Positions 25,456 to 33,303 of a stretch of DNA of 36,588 nucleotides are shown one piece after another. Source of the DNA: Bacteroidaceae bacterium (GTDB taxonomy: Bacteria > Bacteroidota > Bacteroidia > Bacteroidales > Bacteroidaceae); the NCBI GenBank assembly GCA_017619335.1, contig JAFZSP010000103.1:1-36588 (forward strand), given 5' to 3'. The position numbers and the translations under genes are program-made. The stretch's first letter is position 1; every line of letters starts with the position of its first letter. The notes under the pieces are model-generated. The model searched no databases and had not been told where the DNA came from. It saw nothing but the letters and a program-made list of their open reading frames with translations.

Positions 25456-25496
25456 TTCAAGTTTCGCAAGTGGTGATATATCTGAAAATCAAGCCC

Positions 25497-25715
25497 GAGG
25501 GGGCGGCAGACCACAGGCAGGGGTCTTGACCCCTGCTAACGGCCGCAACACCACACGAGCCCTGAAGGGGCGGCAGACCGAAAAGGTGTGCTCTTTCAAC
25601 CCTTCGGGGTTCGTTTCCCCGTCCTCTGGTAGCAGGGGTTCTTCAAGTGTGAAGCGTCGCAGAGCGCCGAGCGACACCCCTGCCTGTGGTCTTTTACCCC
25701 TTTGGGGTTTAAATT
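25497..25715. repeat. GC-rich nested palindrome cluster (REP-like)
   Basis: A 17-bp perfect inverted repeat, AGACCACAGGCAGGGGT (25508-25524) with its complement at 25676-25692, encloses smaller ones. CAGGGGTC-TT-GACCCCTG lies at 25518-25535, and ACCCCTGCTA (25529-25538) pairs with TAGCAGGGGT (25630-25639). GGGGCGGCAGACC occurs twice as a direct repeat. Short ACCC/GGGGT hairpins follow near 25600 and 25700. It is much GC-richer than both flanks and has no convincing ORF. Confidence 0.7.
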
Positions 25716-25732
25716 GAGAAAGTTAGGTATAA

Positions 25733-26298
25733 AAAATATCTGCCATCTGTCACCATTTGATGTAATATTTTGATATTAAAAGAATTTAGTGGTGGCAGAT
25801 TGTGGTGTAAGATGGCAGATAAGTAGTGAAAAGTTGCAAATAGTGGTAAAATTGTTTGCTAAATTGCTTTAAAATGATTGCTGAAGTCATTTATAATGGT
25901 AGTCAGCTAAACGCAAAAATACCTTCACTAAAGTCAGAAAGACTGGTTTCTCAAGTTTGTCTCACCATTGAGACGAATCTGTCTCATAAATGAGACAAAA
26001 GTGTCTCACCGTTGAGACAATTCAGTCTCACCAACGAGACAAATCTGTCTCACCATTGAGACAAATATGTTTCAACCATGAGACAAAGCGTTACCAAGAC
26101 GCTAAAACATCTTCGCTTGTACCCTTGATTCTTCAAAAATCATTTATTACACAAATTGTGTGCATTTTCTTATGCAAATAGTGTAAGAAATAGCGATTTT
26201 TGCATACTTATCTGCCATCATACACCCACATCTGCCACCATCTAATCCTCTCTATACTATTTGAATATACTATTCTGGTGACAGATGGCAGATATTTT
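25733..26298. mobile_element. 566-bp element with two-block inverted repeats around a 22-bp palindrome array
   Basis: Outer arms: 23 bp at 25733-25755, containing ATCTGCCATCTGTCACCA, exactly inverted at 26276-26298. Inner arms: 37 bp at 25789-25825, inverted with about four mismatches at 26205-26241. The gaps between blocks are 33 and 34 bp, so the symmetry is nearly perfect about position 26015. The 8-mer TGGCAGAT or its complement occurs six times. The centre holds six 22-bp palindromic units. There is no plausible gene inside and no obvious target-site duplication. It could be a non-autonomous element, an origin or a protein-binding locus; the type label is provisional. Confidence 0.6.
25959..26090. 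repeat. six tandem 22-bp palindromic units
   Basis: Units start at 25959, 25981, 26003, 26025, 26047 and 26069, each exactly 22 bp. Each has GTCTCA-N4-TGAGAC followed by a 6-bp A/T-rich linker. Unit 4 has one change in the right arm and unit 6 one in the left. The central four bases vary (CCAT, TAAA, CCGT, CCAA, CCAT, ACCA). Units are contiguous without spacers, so this is iteron-like rather than CRISPR. Confidence 0.92.
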
Positions 26299-26400
26299 GC
26301 ATTTCATTTTCATTTTTGGGAAGAATGATAATTCAATGTATTATGAACCGAATCAGAGACACGACGCACACCTGACGATTACTACCCATTCACTACTACT
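26299..26400. other. AT-rich intergenic stretch
   Basis: I see no gene, promoter consensus or repeat here. It separates the 566-bp element from the terminator of the C10 protease gene. Confidence 0.5.
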
Positions 26401-26440
26401 GCTTGCCCGCGCCACATCATACCGATGGACGCGGGCAAGC
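26401..26440 (-). terminator. terminator-like hairpin with the shared 10-bp stem
   Basis: GCTTGCCCGC (26401-26410) and GCGGGCAAGC (26431-26440) around a 20-nt loop, starting 21 nt after the C10 protease stop codon. The stem is identical to that at 2671-2705. On the minus strand there is no U-tract here (AGTAGTAG follows), so it may stabilise the 3' end or need a factor. Confidence 0.65.
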
Positions 26441-26461
26441 TAATTTTGTATGTATTCGTTG

Positions 26462-29400
26462 TCAATCTTTTACGTATTTTTTCTGGTCGTTCTTCAGGTA
26501 GATGCCTTTGGTGGGCGGCGAGACGAGACGGCGGCCGGTGAGGTCGTGGAGCGTTGAACGCTGTGCATCGGGCGCGGAGAGGTCTCGGATGGCATCGGAA
26601 GGGGTGATGGTGAGTGTGCCGGCCTCGTAGGAGAACTCATAGTTCTGTGCCTCAGCGCCATAGACGCGGATTTCATACTCTCCGGCGGGGCTGTCTTCGG
26701 TGGCGTCACACTCGATGGTGGGCTGCACGAGGAGGACGTCCTGCGCCTTGTCTTTGTTCTTGAGGCCGCGATAGGTGACCTCAAATTCAGGGTTGGGCTC
26801 GCCCACGGAGCGGGTGTAGGACTTGGCTGCCACGGTGGCGGGAGACTTGTTCACGGTGAGGACACCATGGATGCACTGCAGGCCCTCGGAGGTGATGGTG
26901 CCCGGGGCAACGTAGATGCCGTATTCTCCGACCGATGAATTCAAGTCGGCCTCGCAGGTGAGCGAGGGAGTGCCATTGATGGGAGCGCCCGTGACGGTGA
27001 AGGTGAACTTGGCGTTGGTGCGCGCATAGAGGCGGTCGGCGTTGTCGGCAGTGACCACCGGCACACCTGTGTATTCTTGTACGGTACCTCGGTTCCAAGT
27101 CTCGTCGGCGGTGTAGGCTTCCAAGAGGGCAGCAGGCACGAAGACGTTGAGCGTCTTGGGCAGGCCCGTCTCCTCGGTGGCGGGAACCATCGTATCTTCC
27201 GAGAGCACAGCCATATACTTCAGTCCCGGGGTGCTGGAGAAAGCATAGTTGCCCACGCTCTTGACGCCCTCGGGCAGGTAAATGCTCAGGAGTGACGAGC
27301 AGCCTCGGAAGGCGTTTTCAGGAATGGCGGTGAGGCTGGTGAAATAGCGCAGCTCCTCCAGGCTCTTGATGCCGCTCTGGTTACGGAAGGAGAGTCCGAT
27401 ATCCTTCACGGCTGCGGCCTCTGGCTGACTGAGTTCGTCGTCCTCGTTCTGGTCCCAGAGGTCCACACACAACTTTTGTGCGCGGTCACACTGGAAGTCA
27501 ATGAGTTGCAGCTTGCGGCGCAGGGATTTGACGGCATCTGTCAGCTGTTCGGCAGTGCTGGTGAAGTCATCATAAACGGCCTGTTCTGCAGTAGCCTCCA
27601 ACTGCTGGGCCGCAGCCTGAGCCAGGAGCTTGTGCAGCTGCTGTGCCAGTGCGTCAAAGGCCTGTGCAGCCGCCATATCTTCCTCTGTGATGAAGGCCCA
27701 GTAACAGAGACTGGGATTGCGTGAAAGCTTGATATCCCAGTAGAGACCATAGGTCGGATGAATGACCTTTGTCTGATGGTCAGGGTCTATGCCCAGGTAT
27801 TCGCCCTCCACGTATGTCTCGTCATTCTCAGGCACTTGCAGCGTGAAGACATTCTCCAAACCCTCTACAGACTCCAGATGCCAATAGGCCTTGGCAGAGA
27901 TGGTCCCATCCACGAAACAGGCTTTCACATCCTTGCCCACTTTGCCGTCAGTGTCGGTGCGGAAGAGTGTCTTGTTGTCACGGCCGGTCTGTTCGGAATA
28001 GAGGCTGTAGTTGTTGTTGGCAGCCGAACCTGCGCGACGGAGTTGATAGGGGACACCCTCCTCGTCCACAACGGCTTGCGTGTCGTAGGCTTCGCCGTGG
28101 GTCAGGAACTTTCGGGCACCGAGATTATAGAGGTAGCCCCACTTGTTGGCTTTGACCGGAGAGAAGTCGGGCAGCGTCTCTGTGCGCATTTCGCGGATGG
28201 TGCCGAAGTCCTTCCACTGTGCAGCAGTGGCATATCGTTCCAGTGAACCACGGGGCACCACGAGGGTGACAGCCGAGAGATCCACGTTGCGGAACACATT
28301 GACTCCCAGTTGGATGTCGGCTGGGTCGTAGGCGGAGATGGTGACGGTCTTCAGGGCTTTACAGTTGTCAAAAGCCCATTGAGAGATAGATGTGATGTAG
28401 GCAGGTAGAGTGACTTCCTCCAGTTTGTTACACCCATAGAAGGCACGTTGGCCTATAGAAGTCAGACCTTCGGGCAGGACGATGCAACGTAACTTGGTGG
28501 AACGGACGAAAGCCTGGTCATCAATGGCACTGATGCCTGTGAAGAGTTGCATTTCGGTGAAGTCTTCCACCTCCGAGGTAGCAAAGGCGTCACCGAAGTT
28601 CTGGATGCCGTGGGCTTCCACATCGGATAGCTCGCCATCTCCGTCCAAGTCCCAGTTTTCCAGGCAGATGTCCCGCACAACGGGGTCGGTGAAATGCACG
28701 TAGCCCAACTTGTGACGCAGATGGCGCTGAGCAGCTTCCAGCTCTGGAATGGTGCTCTCCAGGTTGTCATAAACGGCCTGTTCCGTGTTGACAGTGAGAC
28801 CCTTGTCGGTGGCACGGGTCAGCAAGTTCTGCAGGGCCTCGGCAGCTGCGAAGTGGGCGGCACGCTCGGGGTCATAGGGCACCAATCGCCATTGACATTC
28901 GCGCTCGTGACCCTCGTAGGGAATATCGTTATAGACGCCGTAGGAGGGATAGGCTATTCCGCTTTCACGTCCAGGCACTAAGCCCAAGCACTGTCCTTCC
29001 TTGTAGGTACTCTGATTCTCAGGTGTTTGCAGAGTAAAGAGGGCGTTGCCCACACTGCGAATGTTCCACCAGGCAGATGTTGATGCGCTGCCACCATTCA
29101 CGAAGACGGCTCTCATGCCGCGCCCCACATTTGCATCGTTATACGAGCGGTAGAGGTAGTGCTTGTTGCTGCCGGTGTCGTCGGAATAGAGATAATAGAT
29201 GTCCTCTGGCATATCCTCTGTTTTTCCAATGCGGAAACGCATGGGTTCCGAACCAACAACGGCCTGTGCGTCGTAGGCTTCGCCGCGGGTGAGGTACTGT
29301 CCCGTGGCCACGTGGTAGAGATAATAGGTCTCGTCTGGGGTCACAGCCGTTGCAAACTGACCGCCCGTGATGTCGCGCTGTTCGGAGGTCTTGGCAAAGG

Positions 29401-31234
29401 TGTTCCATTCTGCAGAAGCGGCAAAGAAACTGGCAGTGCCCTCCACCACTTTCAGAGTGGCGTTAGCGGTGCTCACTTCGGCAAAGAGGTCTGTGCCCAT
29501 CGTAACGTCTTGGGGTACAGGCATATTCACAGAAACGCCCGTCAGCTTGGCGCAGGCAGCAAAGGCACTGTCCCCGATGGCAGTCACATGCTGGGGGAGT
29601 GTGAGCTGGCGGGTAGCGCAGCCTTTCATCGCGCGCGTACCTATTATAGTTAGTTCCTTCGGCAGTTCACCCAAAGGCAGCAGCGAGCAGCCGTTGAAGG
29701 CATCGTCGCCAATGGAGGTAACGTCTTCGAACAGTTCCAGGGTCTTCAGTGCGCGACAACCCTTGAAAGCGCGGTTGCCAATGCCTTTCAGTTGACGCGG
29801 CAGACGCAGGGAAGTCAGCAGTGTGCAGTTCTCGAAGGCGCCGTCCGACAAGGCGGTGAGCCCCGTAAAGTGGTAGAGTTCAGGGAAGTTCTTGATGCGC
29901 TGACCGGCAAAAACCGTCCCCAGGTCTGTCACGGCTGCGGCCTCGGCGTGGCTCAGTTTGCCGTCTCCGTTGGTGTCGAAGTGGGACACAGCCAAGCTTT
30001 TCACGGTGGCATCGGAGAAGGAAATGGCGGCGTCGGCGTAGTTCTCCAACTGAATACCGACAACGGCTGCCAGTCCGTCACTGTAGCCACCACTGGAACC
30101 TCCAATTCCCTGGGAGCCAGGGTTCAGGGTGCTGATGAGGTAGTAGCCGTCGGGACCTCCACCGCCCCAGCCCCAGTTGATGTGGAAGCAGTGGTTGCCG
30201 TCATAACCGTCACAGACAAAGGCGTGTCCGCCAGAGTCGTTGAAGCCGCTGAGATAAACGGCACGACCGTTGGCCAGCTCGTTGTAAATGGCTTTGTCCC
30301 AGTTGATCTCGGTATATTTCTCACGCTCGATCAGCTTCACAGATGAGCCGTAGCCGAAATACTTCCTGAAAGCATCGGGCACATCGGAAGAATAGGCACC
30401 GGAGGAGCTGTTGCTGTAATCCATCCTCACGGCCACGCCACAGTACAGCATCAGCTGTGCCACTGCCGTCTTCTGACGGATGGTGGCGTTGTTGTTATAG
30501 ACGTCAATCATGTCATCCCAAGGGATCGGCGAACCTGCCGGGATGCCTTCCACGTGCAAACGGCCATAGGTGGCGTGGGCTGTGTTGGTGTCGTAGGCTG
30601 GGATGTCGGCCTGCACCTCCTGCACGGACTTGGCATGGTTGTAATACAGGACTTGCGCCATCGCAGTGGCCACACAGCCTGTGACAGAGCGGCCTCGGCC
30701 AAAGTAGTCGGGACACAGGAGGTTATAGGGTGAGCCCTGGTTCCATTTGGTGGTGCAGAGCGGTTCCACGGGGTCGTGAACAGGAACGTCGGCCGCCACG
30801 GGACTGCTGCCAGCCACCTCGGCTGCGTTCAGGGCAGACAATTCATCTTCATAGCTTGCCAGCCAAGCCTGCATATTCGGCGGCAAGTTGGGGAAGTCAA
30901 AGCTGCCGTGGTCTGTGTAGCCCAACACGGGCAGCGTGCTGTCCAGGCCGGAAACAATGACGAACCCCTCGTCCGTTCCGCGATTGAAGACATAATAGAG
31001 AGGAGTCGAGGGTTGGGAGACGGACACGCCGCCCTGCACACGGGCAAATCGGCGGGGAGAGAGCTTGGACTCTTGAGAGACGGGGGTGAGCAGAAGACTG
31101 CCGGGACGGCGCTGCAGAAATTGAGCGGCTCGCTGTTGAGCCTGTTCCCGGGTGATGGGTGCTGCACTGGAGGAGGTGACCATGAGGACAAGCCCTGCCA
31201 GGATAGCGATTTGCTTGAAGAATGAACGTTTCAT
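26462..31234 (-). CDS. giant secreted C10 (streptopain-like) protease with EF-hand/LRR modules
   Basis: 1590 residues from MKRSFFKQIA (31234; the longer frame from 31270 would bury the signal peptide). Order: signal peptide (1-25), Spi-type propeptide (about 27-140), C10 catalytic domain with Cys187 in RSVTGCVATAMAQ and His337 in GGHAFVCDGYDG. Three modules of about 420 residues follow. Each opens with an EF-hand-like loop (420 DTNGDGKLS, about 861 DLDGDGELS, about 1261 DQNEDDELS), then BspA-type leucine-rich repeats; the first two add a lectin-like YLY...YLTRGEAYD domain and a helical linker. MBG-like beta domains (about 1390-1541) and a T9SS-type tail (TLHDLTGRRL, TKGIYLK) end it. The third EF loop has lost its Gly. 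It is probably surface-attached or released. Confidence 0.9.
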   Translation of the reverse strand: MKRSFFKQIAILAGLVLMVTSSSAAPITREQAQQRAAQFLQRRPGSLLLTPVSQESKLSPRRFARVQGGVSVSQPSTPLYYVFNRGTDEGFVIVSGLDSTLPVLGYTDHGSFDFPNLPPNMQAWLASYEDELSALNAAEVAGSSPVAADVPVHDPVEPLCTTKWNQGSPYNLLCPDYFGRGRSVTGCVATAMAQVLYYNHAKSVQEVQADIPAYDTNTAHATYGRLHVEGIPAGSPIPWDDMIDVYNNNATIRQKTAVAQLMLYCGVAVRMDYSNSSSGAYSSDVPDAFRKYFGYGSSVKLIEREKYTEINWDKAIYNELANGRAVYLSGFNDSGGHAFVCDGYDGNHCFHINWGWGGGGPDGYYLISTLNPGSQGIGGSSGGYSDGLAAVVGIQLENYADAAISFSDATVKSLAVSHFDTNGDGKLSHAEAAAVTDLGTVFAGQRIKNFPELYHFTGLTALSDGAFENCTLLTSLRLPRQLKGIGNRAFKGCRALKTLELFEDVTSIGDDAFNGCSLLPLGELPKELTIIGTRAMKGCATRQLTLPQHVTAIGDSAFAACAKLTGVSVNMPVPQDVTMGTDLFAEVSTANATLKVVEGTASFFAASAEWNTFAKTSEQRDITGGQFATAVTPDETYYLYHVATGQYLTRGEAYDAQAVVGSEPMRFRIGKTEDMPEDIYYLYSDDTGSNKHYLYRSYNDANVGRGMRAVFVNGGSASTSAWWNIRSVGNALFTLQTPENQSTYKEGQCLGLVPGRESGIAYPSYGVYNDIPYEGHERECQWRLVPYDPERAAHFAAAEALQNLLTRATDKGLTVNTEQAVYDNLESTIPELEAAQRHLRHKLGYVHFTDPVVRDICLENWDLDGDGELSDVEAHGIQNFGDAFATSEVEDFTEMQLFTGISAIDDQAFVRSTKLRCIVLPEGLTSIGQRAFYGCNKLEEVTLPAYITSISQWAFDNCKALKTVTISAYDPADIQLGVNVFRNVDLSAVTLVVPRGSLERYATAAQWKDFGTIREMRTETLPDFSPVKANKWGYLYNLGARKFLTHGEAYDTQAVVDEEGVPYQLRRAGSAANNNYSLYSEQTGRDNKTLFRTDTDGKVGKDVKACFVDGTISAKAYWHLESVEGLENVFTLQVPENDETYVEGEYLGIDPDHQTKVIHPTYGLYWDIKLSRNPSLCYWAFITEEDMAAAQAFDALAQQLHKLLAQAAAQQLEATAEQAVYDDFTSTAEQLTDAVKSLRRKLQLIDFQCDRAQKLCVDLWDQNEDDELSQPEAAAVKDIGLSFRNQSGIKSLEELRYFTSLTAIPENAFRGCSSLLSIYLPEGVKSVGNYAFSSTPGLKYMAVLSEDTMVPATEETGLPKTLNVFVPAALLEAYTADETWNRGTVQEYTGVPVVTADNADRLYARTNAKFTFTVTGAPINGTPSLTCEADLNSSVGEYGIYVAPGTITSEGLQCIHGVLTVNKSPATVAAKSYTRSVGEPNPEFEVTYRGLKNKDKAQDVLLVQPTIECDATEDSPAGEYEIRVYGAEAQNYEFSYEAGTLTITPSDAIRDLSAPDAQRSTLHDLTGRRLVSPPTKGIYLKNDQKKYVKD

Positions 31235-31325
31235 ATTTCGTAAGTTTTTATACAATGGGTAAATAATCATTATTTAACAGGTAAATAATACCTGGTAGCA
31301 GGCTTTTTGTGGAACTTTTCGGGGG

Positions 31326-31333
31326 CAAAGTTA
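31326..31333 (-). promoter_or_regulatory. -7 box of the C10 protease gene
   Basis: Minus strand TAACTTTG followed by CCCCCG, about 92 bp before the ATG at 31234. No TTTG at the expected distance upstream. Confidence 0.5.
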
Positions 31334-31395
31334 CATCTTTTATTTGAAATGAAAGAAAAAAGACAAAAAAAGAAGGACGTTTCAGAAAAAAAGAG

Positions 31396-31403
31396 TACTT
31401 TTG
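31396..31403 (+). promoter_or_regulatory. -7 box of sppA
   Basis: Plus strand TACTTTTG, 88 bp before the sppA ATG. The -33 element is not evident. Confidence 0.5.
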
Positions 31404-31491
31404 CAGCAGATTTGGGTCACAATCGCAACTTTTTATCCATGAAGTGCGTCAATATGATGTGAAGTATTATTCATTTAAATAAGTTATCACA

Positions 31492-33303
31492 ATGAAAGAT
31501 TTTCTGAAGTATGTGTTCGCAACAGTCGTGGGCATCGGATTGTTCATGCTGATTGCAACTGTGATTTGTGTCGGTTCTCTCATAGGCATGGCTGCCAGCG
31601 AGGGACAAACTGCGTCTGTCAAAAAAGCATCGGTGCTACGCATCAACCTGACAGGGGCTCTGGAAGAACGAACCGATGAAGACCCGCTTATGCAGGCACT
31701 GGCAGACATCACTGGTGAAGAAGCTCCCCTGGGACTGGATCAACTGATGGACGCTGTGGAAGAGGCCGCCACCAACGACAAGGTGGAAGGCATCTATATG
31801 GAAGTGGGATCGGGATTCGGTGGCACGCCTGCCATGATGCAGGAATTGCGCCAGGCACTCGTGAAGTACAAAGAGAGCGGGAAGTGGATTGTCACCTACG
31901 GCGACATCTATTCACAGGGCGCCTATTATCTGGCCAGCGTGGCTGACGAGGTGGTGGTGAATCCCAAGGGTATCGTGGACTGGCACGGAATGGGAGGTGC
32001 ACCCGTGTTCTACACCGACCTGATGAAGAAAGCTGGCGTGAAGATGCAGGTCTTCAAGGTGGGTACTTTCAAGAGTGCTGTGGAACCCTACATCAACACC
32101 GAGATGAGCGAACCAAACCGCCAACAGGTGACCTCCTACCTGAACAGCATCTGGAACCAGTTCCTGGCAGAGGTGGGACAGAGCAGAGGCCTCACAGCTG
32201 AACAGCTGAATGCCATCGCCGACACGCTCTCCGCCCTGCAGCCCACTGAATACCTGGTGGAATGTGGACTGGTGGACAAAATGGCATACCTCGATGAATT
32301 CAAGGATATGCTCAGAGAGAAACTGGGACTCAAAGAGAAGAAGAACATCAACTTCGTCTCACCGGCAGACCTCGTGGCCAATATTGACAAGAAAGACCAG
32401 AAAGCACGCGTGGCAGTCTATTATGCCTTCGGAGAAATCGTGGATCAGGCTTCTACGAATCCGCTCTCAGCAAATGAGACCTACATTGAAACCATGCCTA
32501 CCATCCGCGAACTCCAGAAACTCCGCAAGGACGAGGACGTGAAAGCAGTCGTCATCCGAGTCAACTCACCGGGCGGCAGTGCCTACGCCAGCGAACAAAT
32601 CTGGCACGAGATACAGCTGCTGAAGGCTGAGAAACCCGTGGTCATCAGCATGGGAGGAATGGCTGCCAGCGGTGGGTACTACATCAGTTGCGGCGCCAAC
32701 AAGATTCTGGCAGAACCTTCTACCCTGACGGGCAGCATCGGCATATTCGGCATGATTCCAGAAGCTTCAGAACTGCTGGAAGACAAGTTGGGATTGCACT
32801 TCGACGTGGTGAAAACCAATAAGTTTGCAGACTTCGGAGGAGGCTCATTCATGGGACTGCCGGCACGTCCTCTCACCGCAGAAGAAGGACAGCTGATGCA
32901 AGCCAACGTCGAGCGAGGTTATGATCTATTCATCTCACGTGTAGCTGCTGGACGAGGAATCACCAAGGACAGCGTGAACACCATTGGACAGGGACGTGTC
33001 TGGACAGGTGAACAGGCCATCAAGCTGGGACTCGTGGATCAGCTGGGCAACCTCAACGACGCCATTGCAGAAGCTGCCACATTGGCAGAACTTGACAAAT
33101 ACTCCGTAGATGAATACCCGGCTCCGGCCAACTTCATCGAAGAGCTGCTCAATGACAAAAAGGAAAGCTACTTTGACACCCACATCAAAACCGCACTCGG
33201 AGATTTCTATCCCATGCTGAGCACCATGCAATGGATGATGCAGAACCGCCGCATTGAACAATGCGTCTATGCACGAGTGCCGTTTGAATTAAAGGTTTGG
33301 TAA
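31492..33303 (+). CDS. sppA: signal peptide peptidase SppA (67-kDa type)
   Basis: A 603-residue membrane-bound serine protease that degrades cleaved signal peptides. It has one N-terminal helix (about 7-35) and two tandem ClpP-fold halves. The Ser/Lys dyad is in place: Lys194 in VGTFKSAVEPY (first half) and Ser393 in GGMAASGGYYIS (second half), close to Lys209/Ser409 of the E. coli enzyme. NSPGGSAYASEQIW is also conserved. The last 37 bp overlap the 3' end of lpxK on the other strand. Confidence 0.96.
   Translation: MKDFLKYVFATVVGIGLFMLIATVICVGSLIGMAASEGQTASVKKASVLRINLTGALEERTDEDPLMQALADITGEEAPLGLDQLMDAVEEAATNDKVEGIYMEVGSGFGGTPAMMQELRQALVKYKESGKWIVTYGDIYSQGAYYLASVADEVVVNPKGIVDWHGMGGAPVFYTDLMKKAGVKMQVFKVGTFKSAVEPYINTEMSEPNRQQVTSYLNSIWNQFLAEVGQSRGLTAEQLNAIADTLSALQPTEYLVECGLVDKMAYLDEFKDMLREKLGLKEKKNINFVSPADLVANIDKKDQKARVAVYYAFGEIVDQASTNPLSANETYIETMPTIRELQKLRKDEDVKAVVIRVNSPGGSAYASEQIWHEIQLLKAEKPVVISMGGMAASGGYYISCGANKILAEPSTLTGSIGIFGMIPEASELLEDKLGLHFDVVKTNKFADFGGGSFMGLPARPLTAEEGQLMQANVERGYDLFISRVAAGRGITKDSVNTIGQGRVWTGEQAIKLGLVDQLGNLNDAIAEAATLAELDKYSVDEYPAPANFIEELLNDKKESYFDTHIKTALGDFYPMLSTMQWMMQNRRIEQCVYARVPFELKVW

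Noticed and set aside
25529..25717. Small open frames in the palindrome cluster (63 codons plus, 62 codons minus)
   Set aside because: They arise from GC-rich inverted repeats, lack family features and mirror each other on both strands.
25959..26090. Possible CRISPR array
   Set aside because: Units are contiguous 22-bp palindromes with only 6-bp similar linkers; there are no unique spacers, no 24-40 bp repeats and no cas genes nearby.
25990..26181. 63-codon ORF over the 22-bp array
   Set aside because: Its first half is a translation of the palindromic repeats and it has no recognisable features.
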